Below, piece after piece: positions 27,313-36,014 of a DNA stretch of 54,464 bases (positions within the stretch are counted from its first letter, which is position 1; each line of letters begins with the position of its first letter). Origin of the DNA: Bryobacterales bacterium. Its GTDB lineage: Bacteria > Acidobacteriota > Terriglobia > Bryobacterales > UBA6623. The DNA lies in NCBI GenBank assembly GCA_028819255.1, contig JAPPMB010000117.1:1-54464 (forward strand), in the 5' to 3' direction. The notes beneath the pieces were generated by a model. The model saw nothing but the letters and a program-made list of their open reading frames with translations. It ran no database searches and was not told the origin of the DNA. Position numbers and translations under genes: made by a program.

Positions 27313-27720
27313 ATGATCAAGATCCTGGCATCGCTGCTGCCTGTCCTTTTCCTGCTGGCGCCCGTGGCGGCGGCCGACGAGGCCGGAGACCGCGTCTTCG
27401 AGATGCGCGTCTACACCGCCGCGGAGGGCAAGCTGCCCGACCTGATGGCGCGCTTCCGCGACCACACGAACTACCTGTTCGTGAAGCACGGAATGGACCT
27501 GATCGGCTACTGGACCCCGACCGAGGGCGAGGGCGCCGGCAACACGCTCGTGTACCTGCTGGCTCACGACAGCCGCGAGGCGGCGAAGAAGTCCTGGGCC
27601 GGCTTCGTCGCCGATCCCGCCTGGAAGGCGGCCGCCGCCGAATCGCGGAAGGACGGCAGGCTGGTGGCGAAGATCACCAACCAGTGGCTGAAGCCCACCG
27701 ACTTCTCGCCGATCAAGTAG
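27313..27720 (+). CDS. Exported NIPSNAP-family protein
   Basis: NIPSNAP proteins have a ferredoxin-like alpha/beta fold; their bacterial role is unknown. The start was placed at ATG 27313 because GAGGTGAAG precedes it; GTG 27301 would overlap that ribosome site. A signal peptide (ILASLLPVLFLLAPVAAA) implies export. The domain reads VFEMRVYTAAEGKLPDLMAR, then FVKHGMDLIGYWTP and WAGFVADPAWKAA, all typical. At 135 residues it is complete and ends with TAG. It follows the CurA-like reductase gene and precedes DinB in one apparent operon. Confidence 0.85.
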   Translation: MIKILASLLPVLFLLAPVAAADEAGDRVFEMRVYTAAEGKLPDLMARFRDHTNYLFVKHGMDLIGYWTPTEGEGAGNTLVYLLAHDSREAAKKSWAGFVADPAWKAAAAESRKDGRLVAKITNQWLKPTDFSPIK

Positions 27721-27750
27721 GGCCGCAAGGTTCCGAAGGGAGGCCTCCTG

Positions 27751-28272
27751 GTGGAGACTGCAGCGGAATTCATGCGGGTCGCCCGCCGGGAATTGCGGCA
27801 GGGCTGCGACCGCGTTTCCTCCTGCCTCGGCAGGCTGACCACCGAGCAGATCTGGCACCGCGACCATGCGATTGAGAATTCCGTCGGCAACCTTGTCCTG
27901 CACGTGACCGGCAACCTCCGCCAGTGGATCGTCAGCGCGATCGGGGGCGCCGAGGACACGCGGCAGCGCGACTGGGAGTTCTCGAACCGCGATCCGCTCC
28001 CGGCTGCGGAGTTGCAGGAGCGTCTGGAGGGTGCCGTCCAGGCCGCCGACGAGGTCCTCGCAGCCTTGCCGGCCGACCGCCTGCTCGAAACCCGCCGGGT
28101 CCAGGTCTACGAGCTCACCGTTCTTCATGCGGTCGTTCACGTGCTCACGCACTTCGCCGGCCATGCGGGCCAGATCATCTGGGCGACGAAGCACGTCACG
28201 GGAAAGGACCTGGGCTTCTACGGCCACCTGCGCAAGGGCGTTCCCGAGGCGGGCCCGCGCAACGACCCCTGA
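27751..28272 (+). CDS. DinB-like protein (DUF1572)
   Basis: This is a four-helix-bundle metalloprotein of the DinB/YfiT superfamily. Members bind a metal through three histidines, and some are bacillithiol or other thiol transferases; the role here is unknown. The likely ligands are in NSVGNLVLHVTGNLRQW and VVHVLTHFAGHAGQI. GTG 27751 has GGGAGG about 7 bases upstream, one of the few strong ribosome sites in this region. At 173 residues it has full length and has no signal peptide. It lies 30 bases after the NIPSNAP gene. Confidence 0.82.
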   Translation: METAAEFMRVARRELRQGCDRVSSCLGRLTTEQIWHRDHAIENSVGNLVLHVTGNLRQWIVSAIGGAEDTRQRDWEFSNRDPLPAAELQERLEGAVQAADEVLAALPADRLLETRRVQVYELTVLHAVVHVLTHFAGHAGQIIWATKHVTGKDLGFYGHLRKGVPEAGPRNDP

Positions 28273-28320
28273 CCGTCCGCCGTGCGCCCTTCGGGGAACT
28301 TCCGAGCCGGACCTGCGGTC

Positions 28321-28326
28321 TACAAT
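28321..28326 (+). promoter_or_regulatory. Candidate -10 (TACAAT) for secA
   Basis: TACAAT lies 33 bases before the secA start. It has the TANNNT form, but here it would give a short leader (about 25 bases) rather than a leaderless message. Confidence 0.4.
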
Positions 28327-28359
28327 GAGTGCTGGGAGCCGCCGGCGCGCTTCGGATAG

Positions 28360-31212
28360 ATGCTCGACACCCTGCTAGCCAAGGTCTTCGGAACCAAGCA
28401 TGAGCGCGAGATCAAGCGGCTCAAGCCTGTCGTCAAGGGGATCAACGCCCTCCGCGCCGAGACGGAGGCGCTCTCGGACGACGAGCTCAAGGCCAAGACC
28501 GGGGAGTTCAAGCGCAGGTACGCCGACGGCGAGTCCCTGGACGACCTGCTCCCCGAGTCGTTCGCCGTCTGCCGGGAGGCGTCCTGGCGCGTCCTGCAGA
28601 TGCGCCACTTCGACGTCCAGCTGATCGGCGGCGTCGTCCTGCACGAGGGCAGGATCGCCGAGATGAAGACCGGCGAGGGCAAGACCCTCACCGCGACCCT
28701 CGCCGTGTACCTCAACGCGATCGCCGGCGGCGGCGTGCACGTGGTCACCGTCAACGACTATCTGGCCGAGCGCGACGCCGAGTGGATGGGCCGGATCTAC
28801 CGCTGGCTCGGAATGCGCGTCGGGGTGATCGTCCACGGACTCAACGACGTCCAGCGCCGCGAGGCCTACGCCGCGGACATCACCTACGGGACGAACAACG
28901 AGTTCGGGTTCGACTATCTGCGCGACAACATGAAGTTCGAGGCCCGGGAGCACGTTCAGCGCGGGCACAACTTCGCGATCGTGGACGAGGTCGACTCCAT
29001 CCTGATCGACGAGGCCCGGACGCCACTGATCATCTCCGGACCCTCTGAGATCTCGACCGACAAGTACTACAAGGCCAACCGGGTGATACCCAGGCTCAGC
29101 AAGGGCGAGACCATCGAGGGCGACGAGCCGGGGCAGCGCACATACACCGGAGACTACATCCTCGAGGAGAAGCACCGGTCCGCGTGGCTGACCGAGGAGG
29201 GCGAGGCCAGGGTCGAGAAGGCGCTCCGCATCGACAACATCAACGAGCTCGCCCACTACGACACCAAGCACGCCATCGAGCAGAGCCTCAAGGCGCACGT
29301 GGTGTTCAAGCGGGACAAGGACTACGTCGTCAAGGACGGCAAGGTCGTCATCGTGGACGAGTTCACGGGCCGGCTGATGCCGGGACGGCGCTGGTCGGAC
29401 GGACTGCACCAGGCCGTGGAGGCGAAGGAGGGCGTCCGCATCGAGCGCGAGAACCAGACTCTCGCCACGGTGACCTTCCAGAACTACTTCCGGATGTACG
29501 GGAAGCTGGCCGGAATGACGGGCACGGCGGACACGGAGGCGGCGGAGTTCTCGAAGATCTACAAGCTCGACATCGTCGTGATCCCGACGAACCGTCCCAT
29601 GGTGCGCCTCGAGCACGAGGACATCGTCTACCGCACCGCTGAGGAGAAGTGGCGGAACGCCGCCTACGACCTCAAGGAGTGCCAGCAGCGCGGCCAGCCG
29701 GTCCTCGTCGGCACGGTCTCGATCGAGAAGTCCGAGCTCCTGTCCAGCAGGCTGAGAAGGCTGGGCGTCCCTCACGAGGTGCTGAACGCCAAGCACCACG
29801 AGCGCGAAGCGAACATCATCGCCCAGGCGGGGCGCAAGGGGGCGATCACGGTCTCGACCAACATGGCCGGCCGCGGCACCGACATCCTGCTCGGCGGCAA
29901 CCCCGAGTTCCTGGCCCGCGAGTCGCTGCGGCGGAAGGGCATCGACCCCGACCACGCCGACAACGCGGAGACCTGGCGGAAGACGCTGGCGCAGTTCAAG
30001 CGGGCGACCGACCGCGAGCACGACGAGGTGGTGCAGCTGGGCGGCCTGTACGTGCTCGGCACCGAGCGCCACGAGTCGCGTCGCATCGACAACCAGCTGC
30101 GGGGCAGGGCGGGCCGCCAGGGCGACCCCGGGGCGTCGCGCTTCTACCTGTCCCTCGAGGACGACCTGATGCGCATCTTCGGCGGCCACCGCATGCAGGC
30201 TCTGATGCTCAAGCTCGGCATGGAGGAGGACGTGCCCATCGAGTCGCGCCTGATCACGAAGCGCATCGAGGCGGCGCAGAAGGCGGTCGAGACCCAGCAC
30301 TTCGAGTCCCGCAAGCACGTTCTCAAGTACGACGACGTGATGAACAAGCAGCGCGAGGCCGTCTACGGCCTGCGCCGCAAGATGCTGGACGGCGAGGACC
30401 AGCGTATGCGCATCCTCGGCCTGGTCGGGGACACGGTGGGCCGCTTCGTCGAGGAGCGCTGCCCGGAGAGGACGCACCCCGACACCTGGGACATTGCGGG
30501 GCTCCGCGCCGACGTCACCGGCCTCTTCGGGCAGAAGTGCGAGAGCCTGGACGTGTCCGGGCTGGACCGGCAGGGCCTCGCGGACGAGTTCACCGAGGAG
30601 CTTTGCAAGCTCTACGAGGCCAAGGCGGAAGCGGTCGGCCCCAAACGCATGCGCTACACCGAGCGCATGATGATGCTGCATCTGATCGACCAGCAATGGA
30701 AGGACCACCTGCTGTCGATGGACCACCTCAAGGAGGGCATCGGCCTGCGCGGCTACGGCCAGAAGGACCCGCTTGTCGAATACAAGAAGGAGTCGTTCCA
30801 CATCTTCCAGCAGATGATGTCGACGTTCGAGGACGGAGTCCTCAAGACACTGTTCCACCTGAATGTGGCCCGGCCGGCGGAACCCGGTCCGGATGCCCAG
30901 CCCGATCCGGACGCCCAGCCCGATCCGGCGAAGGCCCTCCGCGAACGGCCAGCCATCCGGCTGACGAACGGCAGGGGCGTCCTTCGGCCTCAGGCCGCCT
31001 CGGGCGGCGCGACGGAGTCCCTGGACGAGTTCACGGCCAAGGCCCGCCGCATGAACCGCCAGCGCGTGCGGCACGCGCAGGCGGCCGGGTCGGGCCGCGG
31101 CCGGGGCACGGCCGTCAAGCAGGTTGTCCGCGGAAAGAAGATCGGCCGCAACGCCCCCTGCCCGTGCGGCAGCGGCCGCAAGTACAAGAAGTGCCATGGC
31201 AGCCCCATCTGA
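28360..31212 (+). CDS. secA: Protein translocase ATPase SecA
   Basis: SecA is the cytoplasmic ATPase that drives preproteins through SecYEG. Walker A is in [15 protein letters not shown] (about 100-114). The DEAD-type motif and preprotein region follow ([19 protein letters not shown]). [19 protein letters not shown] and [14 protein letters not shown] are nucleotide-domain-2 signatures, and [20 protein letters not shown] is the arginine finger region. The linker carries a short repeat ([13 protein letters not shown]). The C-terminus has the zinc SEC-C motif [13 protein letters not shown]. At 950 residues it is slightly longer than the E. coli protein because of the linker. The DUF6599 gene overlaps its end by 17 bases. 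Confidence 0.98.
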   Translation: MLDTLLAKVFGTKHEREIKRLKPVVKGINALRAETEALSDDELKAKTGEFKRRYADGESLDDLLPESFAVCREASWRVLQMRHFDVQLIGGVVLHEGRIAEMKTGEGKTLTATLAVYLNAIAGGGVHVVTVNDYLAERDAEWMGRIYRWLGMRVGVIVHGLNDVQRREAYAADITYGTNNEFGFDYLRDNMKFEAREHVQRGHNFAIVDEVDSILIDEARTPLIISGPSEISTDKYYKANRVIPRLSKGETIEGDEPGQRTYTGDYILEEKHRSAWLTEEGEARVEKALRIDNINELAHYDTKHAIEQSLKAHVVFKRDKDYVVKDGKVVIVDEFTGRLMPGRRWSDGLHQAVEAKEGVRIERENQTLATVTFQNYFRMYGKLAGMTGTADTEAAEFSKIYKLDIVVIPTNRPMVRLEHEDIVYRTAEEKWRNAAYDLKECQQRGQPVLVGTVSIEKSELLSSRLRRLGVPHEVLNAKHHEREANIIAQAGRKGAITVSTNMAGRGTDILLGGNPEFLARESLRRKGIDPDHADNAETWRKTLAQFKRATDREHDEVVQLGGLYVLGTERHESRRIDNQLRGRAGRQGDPGASRFYLSLEDDLMRIFGGHRMQALMLKLGMEEDVPIESRLITKRIEAAQKAVETQHFESRKHVLKYDDVMNKQREAVYGLRRKMLDGEDQRMRILGLVGDTVGRFVEERCPERTHPDTWDIAGLRADVTGLFGQKCESLDVSGLDRQGLADEFTEELCKLYEAKAEAVGPKRMRYTERMMMLHLIDQQWKDHLLSMDHLKEGIGLRGYGQKDPLVEYKKESFHIFQQMMSTFEDGVLKTLFHLNVARPAEPGPDAQPDPDAQPDPAKALRERPAIRLTNGRGVLRPQAASGGATESLDEFTAKARRMNRQRVRHAQAAGSGRGRGTAVKQVVRGKKIGRNAPCPCGSGRKYKKCHGSPI

Positions 31213-32239
31213 GATCAGGACTCTGGCAGCCCGCCTCGCGGTCGCCGCGATCGTCGGCTGCCTCCCCGCCGGCGCGGCCCTGCTGCACGAGGCGCTCGGA
31301 CCGTTCGAGCGGCTCGGCCCGCAGCCGTATTCGCCGCCCGAGCACGAGATCTTCGACGAGTTCGGCCTCGAGGAGGCCGAGGAGGCCGAGTACCGGACTC
31401 CGGACGGCCGGTCCGTGAGGGTGCGGGCGCTGCAGTTCTACGACGACACGGGCGCCGTGGCCGCCTACTCCTGGCTGCGCCCGGCCGGCGCGACCGAGGT
31501 CGAGCGGGGCGAGCGGGCGGTGGAGAAGGGCGATCTGATCCTGATCCATTTCGCGAACTATGTCGTGTCCCTGGAGGGTGACACTCCCGACGAGGAGGAC
31601 ATCGAGATCGCGCTGGCCTACTTGCCAAGGCCCAAGCCGACCGCCGATCCGCCCGTGCTCCAGTACGTGCCCGCCGACGTGCTGGTTCCGGACTCGGGGC
31701 GCCACGTGCTCGGCCCGCTCTCGCTGGAGCGGCTCGCGCCGGAGCTGTCCCCTGCCGTCGTGGGGTTCCATTTCGGGACCGAGGGGTACTACGGCCGCTA
31801 TTCCGCCCCGGGCGGCGAGGTGCGCATGATCATCTGGACGTACCCGTCCAACCCGATCGCCAAGGGGCAGGTGCCCGAGTTTCACGGGCTGGAGCGGGTC
31901 GTCGCCAAGCAGGACGGGCCGCTGATTGCGGCGGTTCTGGACCCCTCGTCCCCCGACGAGGCGCAGCTTCTGCTGGCCAGGGTCCGCTACCGGGCGGAGG
32001 TCACCCAGCACGTCGAGGATCCGAAGCGCCATGAGAACCTCGGCAACGTCATTCTCGACACGTTCATTCTCTGCGGGCTCCTGGCGCTGCTCATGGTTCT
32101 CGGAGGGGTCCTTGTGGCCGGCACGCGCCGGCTGGCGGGCCGCTTTGCGCCGGACTCGATCATCGCCCCGCCCGAGGGCCCGGGCATGCAGAGGCTCGGC
32201 ATCGACGCTCCGGGACCGCCCCGGCCTCCTGCCGGCTGA
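31196..32239 (+). CDS. Membrane-anchored DUF6599 protein
   Basis: Function is unknown. ATG 31196 lies inside the end of secA in another frame, so translation is probably coupled. An N-terminal hydrophobic segment ([21 protein letters not shown]) is a signal anchor. The middle is an acidic soluble domain with repeated [11 protein letters not shown] and an [12 protein letters not shown] stretch. A C-terminal transmembrane helix ([20 protein letters not shown]) precedes a basic proline-rich tail. DUF6599 proteins occur mainly in Acidobacteriota. The topology suggests an envelope protein, and the coupling to secA hints at a link to export, though that rests only on gene position. Confidence 0.75.
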   Translation: MAAPSEIRTLAARLAVAAIVGCLPAGAALLHEALGPFERLGPQPYSPPEHEIFDEFGLEEAEEAEYRTPDGRSVRVRALQFYDDTGAVAAYSWLRPAGATEVERGERAVEKGDLILIHFANYVVSLEGDTPDEEDIEIALAYLPRPKPTADPPVLQYVPADVLVPDSGRHVLGPLSLERLAPELSPAVVGFHFGTEGYYGRYSAPGGEVRMIIWTYPSNPIAKGQVPEFHGLERVVAKQDGPLIAAVLDPSSPDEAQLLLARVRYRAEVTQHVEDPKRHENLGNVILDTFILCGLLALLMVLGGVLVAGTRRLAGRFAPDSIIAPPEGPGMQRLGIDAPGPPRPPAG

Positions 32240-32244
32240 TCCCC

Positions 32245-32258
32245 GCGGGAGATCCCGC
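32245..32258. terminator. Weak hairpin between convergent genes
   Basis: GCGGG and CCCGC form a 5-bp stem around AGAT between the DUF6599 stop and the end of the convergent phosphatidyltransferase gene. There is no T-tract, so it is only a candidate bidirectional terminator. Confidence 0.25.
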
Positions 32259-32260
32259 TA

Positions 32261-32905
32261 TCAGGGCGCCGAGCGGATTCGGTTGCCCGCGGCCCGGTCG
32301 CGGCGCGCCGCCGCAATCGCCCGCAGGCGGCGGAACGAGGCCCGCGATCCGGCCCTGGCCGCCATGCGCCCGTACGAAACTCCGGAGGCCACCGTCAAGG
32401 CGGCCGCGGTGTACGTCATCAGGCCCAGGACGGTCTGGTCCACCTGGAGCAGCACGGCACAGACAAGCACCGCCAGGCCGGCGTCGGTTACCTTTCCGAG
32501 GCTGTTGGGAAGCAGCCTCACCCCGAATCGGCGGTAGACCACCGTCCAGCCCAGGATGATCGCGCTGTCGCGGAACAGCACGAGCGCTGCAAACGGACCG
32601 GCGACCTCGTCGGTCACGGCCAGCGTCACGTAGGCCGCTCCGATGTACATCTTGTCGGCGATCGGATCCACCATCTCGCCGAAATAGTTGCGGACCGCCA
32701 GCCTGCGGCTGCCCTTCCTCGCCAGGTACCCGTCGAGCATGTCCGCGGCGTGCAGGCACGCGATCAGCCAGAAGGCCGCGTAGCGGGACGAGGCGTCCTC
32801 CGGCGCGCGCCAGATCAGCACGACGATGACTGGCACGGCGAAGAGGCGGACGAGGCTCAGCGCGTTCGCGACGTGCACCAGCAGGAATGCGGCTTGTTTC
32901 GACAA
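32261..32905 (-). CDS. CDP-alcohol phosphatidyltransferase
   Basis: This is an integral membrane enzyme that transfers a phosphatidyl group from CDP-diacylglycerol to an alcohol; the acceptor is unknown. The catalytic motif is D55-x2-D58-G59-x2-A62-R63-x12-G76-x3-D80-x3-D84. All aspartates are present, but the AR-to-G spacer is 12 residues rather than the usual 8. About six hydrophobic segments follow the expected topology. The C-terminus is an arginine-rich tail. I chose TTG 32905, preceded at 12 bases by TACCAT; an internal GTG before HVANALSLVR is possible. It is convergent with the DUF6599 gene. Confidence 0.85.
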   Translation of the reverse strand: MSKQAAFLLVHVANALSLVRLFAVPVIVVLIWRAPEDASSRYAAFWLIACLHAADMLDGYLARKGSRRLAVRNYFGEMVDPIADKMYIGAAYVTLAVTDEVAGPFAALVLFRDSAIILGWTVVYRRFGVRLLPNSLGKVTDAGLAVLVCAVLLQVDQTVLGLMTYTAAALTVASGVSYGRMAARAGSRASFRRLRAIAAARRDRAAGNRIRSAP

Positions 32906-32917
32906 GGCCTACTGCTC

Positions 32918-32923
32918 ATGGTA
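32918..32923 (-). promoter_or_regulatory. TANNNT box (TACCAT), phosphatidyltransferase gene
   Basis: On the minus strand TACCAT ends 12 bases before the TTG start, giving a leader of only a few bases. Confidence 0.4.
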
Positions 32924-32961
32924 CGACAACGGCAAGCGCCTTGCGGAACGCCGGGAGCGCC

Positions 32962-33405
32962 TCAGCCGCGCTTGGAGCTGCGTCTCGCGGCCGCCTTGGC
33001 GAGCTTGTCGCAGCGGTTGTTGTCCTTGTGGCCCGCGTGTCCCTTCACCCAGACCCACTTCACCCGGTGGTCGGCGGTGGCCGCGACCAGCTCCTGCCAG
33101 AGGTCCCGGTTCTTGACCGGCTGGCCGGTGACCGTCTTCCATCCGCGCTGTCTCCACTTCCGGATCCAGGCCGTCACGCCCTTCCTGACGTACTCCGAAT
33201 CCAGTTCGACGGTGACACGGCACGGCTCCTTCAGGGCCTTGAAGCCCTCCAGGACCGCCGAGATCTCCATGCGGTTGTTGGTGGTCCAGCCGGCTCCCCC
33301 GCTGAGCTCCTTCTTGTGCGGACCGTAGCGCAGGATGGCCGCCCAGCCGCCCGGTCCCGGATTCCCCAGGCAGGAGCCGTCGGTGATCAGCTTCACGTGC
33401 TTCAT
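32962..33405 (-). CDS. rnhA: Ribonuclease HI
   Basis: This enzyme degrades the RNA strand of RNA-DNA hybrids. It closely matches the classical type 1 enzyme: ITDGSCLGNPGPGGWAAIL near the N-terminus, TTNNRMEISA, ELDSEYV, the basic handle IRKWRQRGWKTVTGQPVKNR, and WVKGHAGHKDNNRCDKLA. The catalytic carboxylates are D9, E47, D69 and D133, with H123 in the flexible loop. At 147 residues it is full length. A TAGAAT box ends 14 bases before ATG 33405, with no Shine-Dalgarno sequence. It is divergent from the M24 peptidase gene. Confidence 0.97.
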   Translation of the reverse strand: MKHVKLITDGSCLGNPGPGGWAAILRYGPHKKELSGGAGWTTNNRMEISAVLEGFKALKEPCRVTVELDSEYVRKGVTAWIRKWRQRGWKTVTGQPVKNRDLWQELVAATADHRVKWVWVKGHAGHKDNNRCDKLAKAAARRSSKRG

Positions 33406-33419
33406 GCGCCGGATTTCCG

Positions 33420-33425
33420 ATTCTA
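33420..33425 (-). promoter_or_regulatory. TANNNT box (TAGAAT), rnhA
   Basis: On the minus strand TAGAAT ends 14 bases before the ATG, predicting a leader of about 7 bases. It is paired back to back with the TACTCT box of the peptidase gene. Confidence 0.5.
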
Positions 33426-33464
33426 GCCGCGTCCCGGGGAGACCGACCCGCCGCCGTGCTCCTG

Positions 33465-33470
33465 TACTCT
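33465..33470 (+). promoter_or_regulatory. TANNNT box (TACTCT), M24 peptidase gene
   Basis: TACTCT ends 6 bases before TTG 33477. If it is the -10 element, the alternative GTG 33456 lies upstream of the transcript and cannot be the start. Confidence 0.5.
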
Positions 33471-33476
33471 GGACGG

Positions 33477-34769
33477 TTGCCTCACTCGCGAAGGTCGTTT
33501 CTTGCCGCCTCGCTTGCCCTTCCCGCCCTCGGTGCGGGCCGGGGCGAGCCTCCGGAGGCCTACGCCGGGCGCCGGCAAGGCCTCGCGGAGGCGGTGGGAC
33601 GGGGAGTGATCGCGCTGCTCGGGCACGACGAGTTCGCTGGCCGGTCCGGATTCACGGGCTTCCGGCAGGAAAGCAACTTCTACTATCTCACCGGCCGCAG
33701 CGAGCCGGGCGCCGCCCTGCTCCTCGCGCCGGCCCGGGGACGGCACCCCTACCGCGAGGTGCTCTTCCTTCCCCGGAGGGGGCCGCTGGCCGAGAAATGG
33801 TCCGGGCCGTCGCTCTCTCCGGACGCCGCCCGCGGCCTGGGTTTCGAGGAGTCTCTGGACCGGGACCGGTTCCGGGACGAGCTCCGCACGCTCCTCCGCG
33901 ACCGCAAGAGGCTCTACGGCCTGCTTCCTCCCGGACTCGGCCGGGAGGGCCGGGAATCCCTGGAGCAGCTCAGGGACGAAGCAGGCACGCAGGATGTCCG
34001 CGACGTTCGCGCGGATCTGGCCAGGATGCGCAGCGTCAAGGCGCCGGGCGAGCTCGCACTGCTGCAGGAGGCCGTCAGGGCCACCGAATCGGCCTACCGC
34101 GCGGCATGGGCGGTGGTCCGGGCTGGCGCGTCGGAGCGGTCCGTCGCGGCGGAATTCGTCGCAGCGGCGTTCCGGGCCGGCTGCGAGCGGCTCGCCTTCC
34201 CTCCCATGGCAGGTTCGGGGGCGAACGCGGCCGTCCTCCACTATCAGCGCAACGACTCGGTCATGAGGAGCGGCGAGCTGCTGCTGATGGACGCGGGCGC
34301 GGAGTGCTCCCGCTACGCGGCGGACATGGCCCGGACGGTGCCGGTCAAGGGCCGGTTCGACCCGGAGCAGCGCCGCCTGTACGAGGTCGTGCTCGGAGCC
34401 CGCGACGCGGTGGTCGCCGCCGCCAGGCCGGGCGTGACGCTCGGAGGGCCGGCTCCGGGCAGCCTGCTTTCCGTGGCCGAGCGGTCCATGCGCTCCCGCG
34501 CGCCGCGAGGAGTCTCCACCCGCCTTCCCCACGCCCTCGGGCATCACGTCGGCCTTGACGTGCATGATCCCGCACCGTTCCGCGCGCCGCTGCGGAAGGG
34601 CATGGTCATTGCGATCGAGCCGGGGATCTATCTGCCCGAGCAGGGCGTCGGGATCCGGGTCGAGGACATGATCGAGATCACGGACGACGGCTGCCGGGTG
34701 ATGAGCGCCGGGCTGCCCGTCGAGGCCGACGCGATCGAGAGCGCGCTCGCCTCCGGCGGGGCTCCCTGA
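33477..34769 (+). CDS. Exported Xaa-Pro aminopeptidase (M24B)
   Basis: This dinuclear metallopeptidase removes N-terminal residues before proline. The start is set at TTG 33477 because of the TACTCT box; GTG 33456 adds seven residues. The N-terminus is Tat-like (HSRRSFLAASLALPALGAG). The creatinase N-domain follows (FTGFRQESNFYYLTGRSEPG). Metal ligands lie in LLMDAGAECSRYAADMART (both Asp), GHHVGLDVHD (His), AIEPGIYLPE (Glu) and IRVEDMIEI (Glu), so all five are present. The product is probably periplasmic. It ends 6 bases before the end of the convergent enolase-superfamily gene. Confidence 0.92.
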   Translation: MPHSRRSFLAASLALPALGAGRGEPPEAYAGRRQGLAEAVGRGVIALLGHDEFAGRSGFTGFRQESNFYYLTGRSEPGAALLLAPARGRHPYREVLFLPRRGPLAEKWSGPSLSPDAARGLGFEESLDRDRFRDELRTLLRDRKRLYGLLPPGLGREGRESLEQLRDEAGTQDVRDVRADLARMRSVKAPGELALLQEAVRATESAYRAAWAVVRAGASERSVAAEFVAAAFRAGCERLAFPPMAGSGANAAVLHYQRNDSVMRSGELLLMDAGAECSRYAADMARTVPVKGRFDPEQRRLYEVVLGARDAVVAAARPGVTLGGPAPGSLLSVAERSMRSRAPRGVSTRLPHALGHHVGLDVHDPAPFRAPLRKGMVIAIEPGIYLPEQGVGIRVEDMIEITDDGCRVMSAGLPVEADAIESALASGGAP

Positions 34770-34775
34770 CCGGCG

Positions 34776-35966
34776 TCAGCCGAACCGCCCGCTGCGCCGG
34801 CGGCCGGCCGGGTGCGCGGCCAGCGCATCCTCGTCCGGCTCGGTTCCCCAGCCGGGGGTGTCGGGAACGACCAGGTGCCCGTCCTCGATCGGCGGCTCGC
34901 TGGCGAACACGTCCCGGTCCCACGGGATGCGGTCGATGTCGATCTCCATGATGCGGAGGTTCGGCACGGCCGCGGCGAAGTGCGCGTTCATCATCGTGGC
35001 CAGATGTCCGTAGAAGTTGTGCGGCGCGACGTTGACCTCGTAGGCCTCGGCGCAGGCCGCGATCTTGAGGCTCTGCCAGGCTCCGTTCCAGACCAGGTCG
35101 ATGATCGCCACATCGACGGCCTCGGCCTCGAAGTAGGGCAGGAAGCTGCGGAGCCCGATCAGGGTCTCGCAGGAGCTGACCGGCTTTCCGGCCTGACGGC
35201 GGATATGGGCCAGGGCGCGCGGGTTGCGGGAGTCGATCTCGACCCAGAACAGGTCCAGGTCGCTCAGCTCGCGAAGGATCTTGAGGTAGCCCTCCGTCGC
35301 GCAGTTGAAGTTCAGGTCCAGCAGCAGGTCGATGTCGGGTCCCGTGCCCTCGCGCAGAGCCTCCAGATGCGCTCGGAGCTGCCGCAGCACGGGGCGCTCG
35401 ACGTTCCGCCCCGGCTCGAACGGCGTGCCGAAGCCCGGCCGCCAGCCCCGGGCCGTCCCGTCGCCGTACTCGAAGACGTTCGTCTTCGCGCCCGTCAGCC
35501 CGCTCTCGCGGACCTCCCTGCCGATCCCGCGCACGCCGTCCAGGTCCGTGATGGGAGGCTTGTAGTGCTCCGGGTGGTTGATCCGCCAGGTTGCGCAGTG
35601 CGACCAGTAGAGCCGGATCCGGTCCCGCACCTTGCCTCCCAGCAGGGCATGGCAGGGCACGCCCAGGCTCTTCGCCTTGGCGTCGAGCAGCGCGTTCTCG
35701 ATCGCTCCCAGCGCCTGTCCGATGACGCCGCCGGCCGACGGGCGGGTGGCGCAGAAGAGGTCCGCGTAGACCCGCTCGTGGCTGTGCGCGTCCCGGCCCT
35801 CGACACGCGGGGCCAGGTGCTCGATCGCCGCGCTGACGCCCGGCGATCCGAAGTCCTCGTCGTACTCGCTCCAGCCGGTGACGCCGTCGGCCGTCACCGC
35901 CTTCACGAAGTGGTAGTCTCGCCAGCCGGCGTCGCAGTGCAGCGTCTGAAGGGACTCGATGCGCAT
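34776..35966 (-). CDS. Enolase-superfamily enzyme (mandelate racemase/muconate lactonizing-like)
   Basis: Such enzymes abstract a proton next to a carboxylate with Mg2+; specificity cannot be read from sequence alone. The N-terminal capping domain includes GWSEYDEDFGSPG. The Mg ligands are the Asp in LLLDLNFNC, the Glu in LFWVEIDSRNP and the Glu in SSCETLIG. The late APHNFYG histidine segment is typical of acid-sugar dehydratases in the superfamily. GAKTNVFEYG carries a candidate catalytic lysine. The C-terminal 15 residues are low-complexity Arg/Gly. It shares its direction with the aminotransferase gene upstream but has its own TACGAT box. Confidence 0.88.
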   Translation of the reverse strand: MRIESLQTLHCDAGWRDYHFVKAVTADGVTGWSEYDEDFGSPGVSAAIEHLAPRVEGRDAHSHERVYADLFCATRPSAGGVIGQALGAIENALLDAKAKSLGVPCHALLGGKVRDRIRLYWSHCATWRINHPEHYKPPITDLDGVRGIGREVRESGLTGAKTNVFEYGDGTARGWRPGFGTPFEPGRNVERPVLRQLRAHLEALREGTGPDIDLLLDLNFNCATEGYLKILRELSDLDLFWVEIDSRNPRALAHIRRQAGKPVSSCETLIGLRSFLPYFEAEAVDVAIIDLVWNGAWQSLKIAACAEAYEVNVAPHNFYGHLATMMNAHFAAAVPNLRIMEIDIDRIPWDRDVFASEPPIEDGHLVVPDTPGWGTEPDEDALAAHPAGRRRSGRFG

Positions 35967-35975
35967 CGGGCGACC

Positions 35976-35981
35976 ATCGTA
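35976..35981 (-). promoter_or_regulatory. TANNNT box (TACGAT), enolase-superfamily gene
   Basis: On the minus strand TACGAT ends 9 bases before the ATG, with no ribosome site between. Confidence 0.55.
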
Positions 35982-36014
35982 GCAACAGCCCGCGCGCCGG
36001 AGAGGCGGGCGCGC

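Noticed and set aside
28375..31197. A 940-codon open frame antisense to secA
   Set aside because: secA is unmistakable on the other strand. Long antisense frames are expected in GC-rich genes, and this one has a Val/Leu/Arg-rich composition with no domain.
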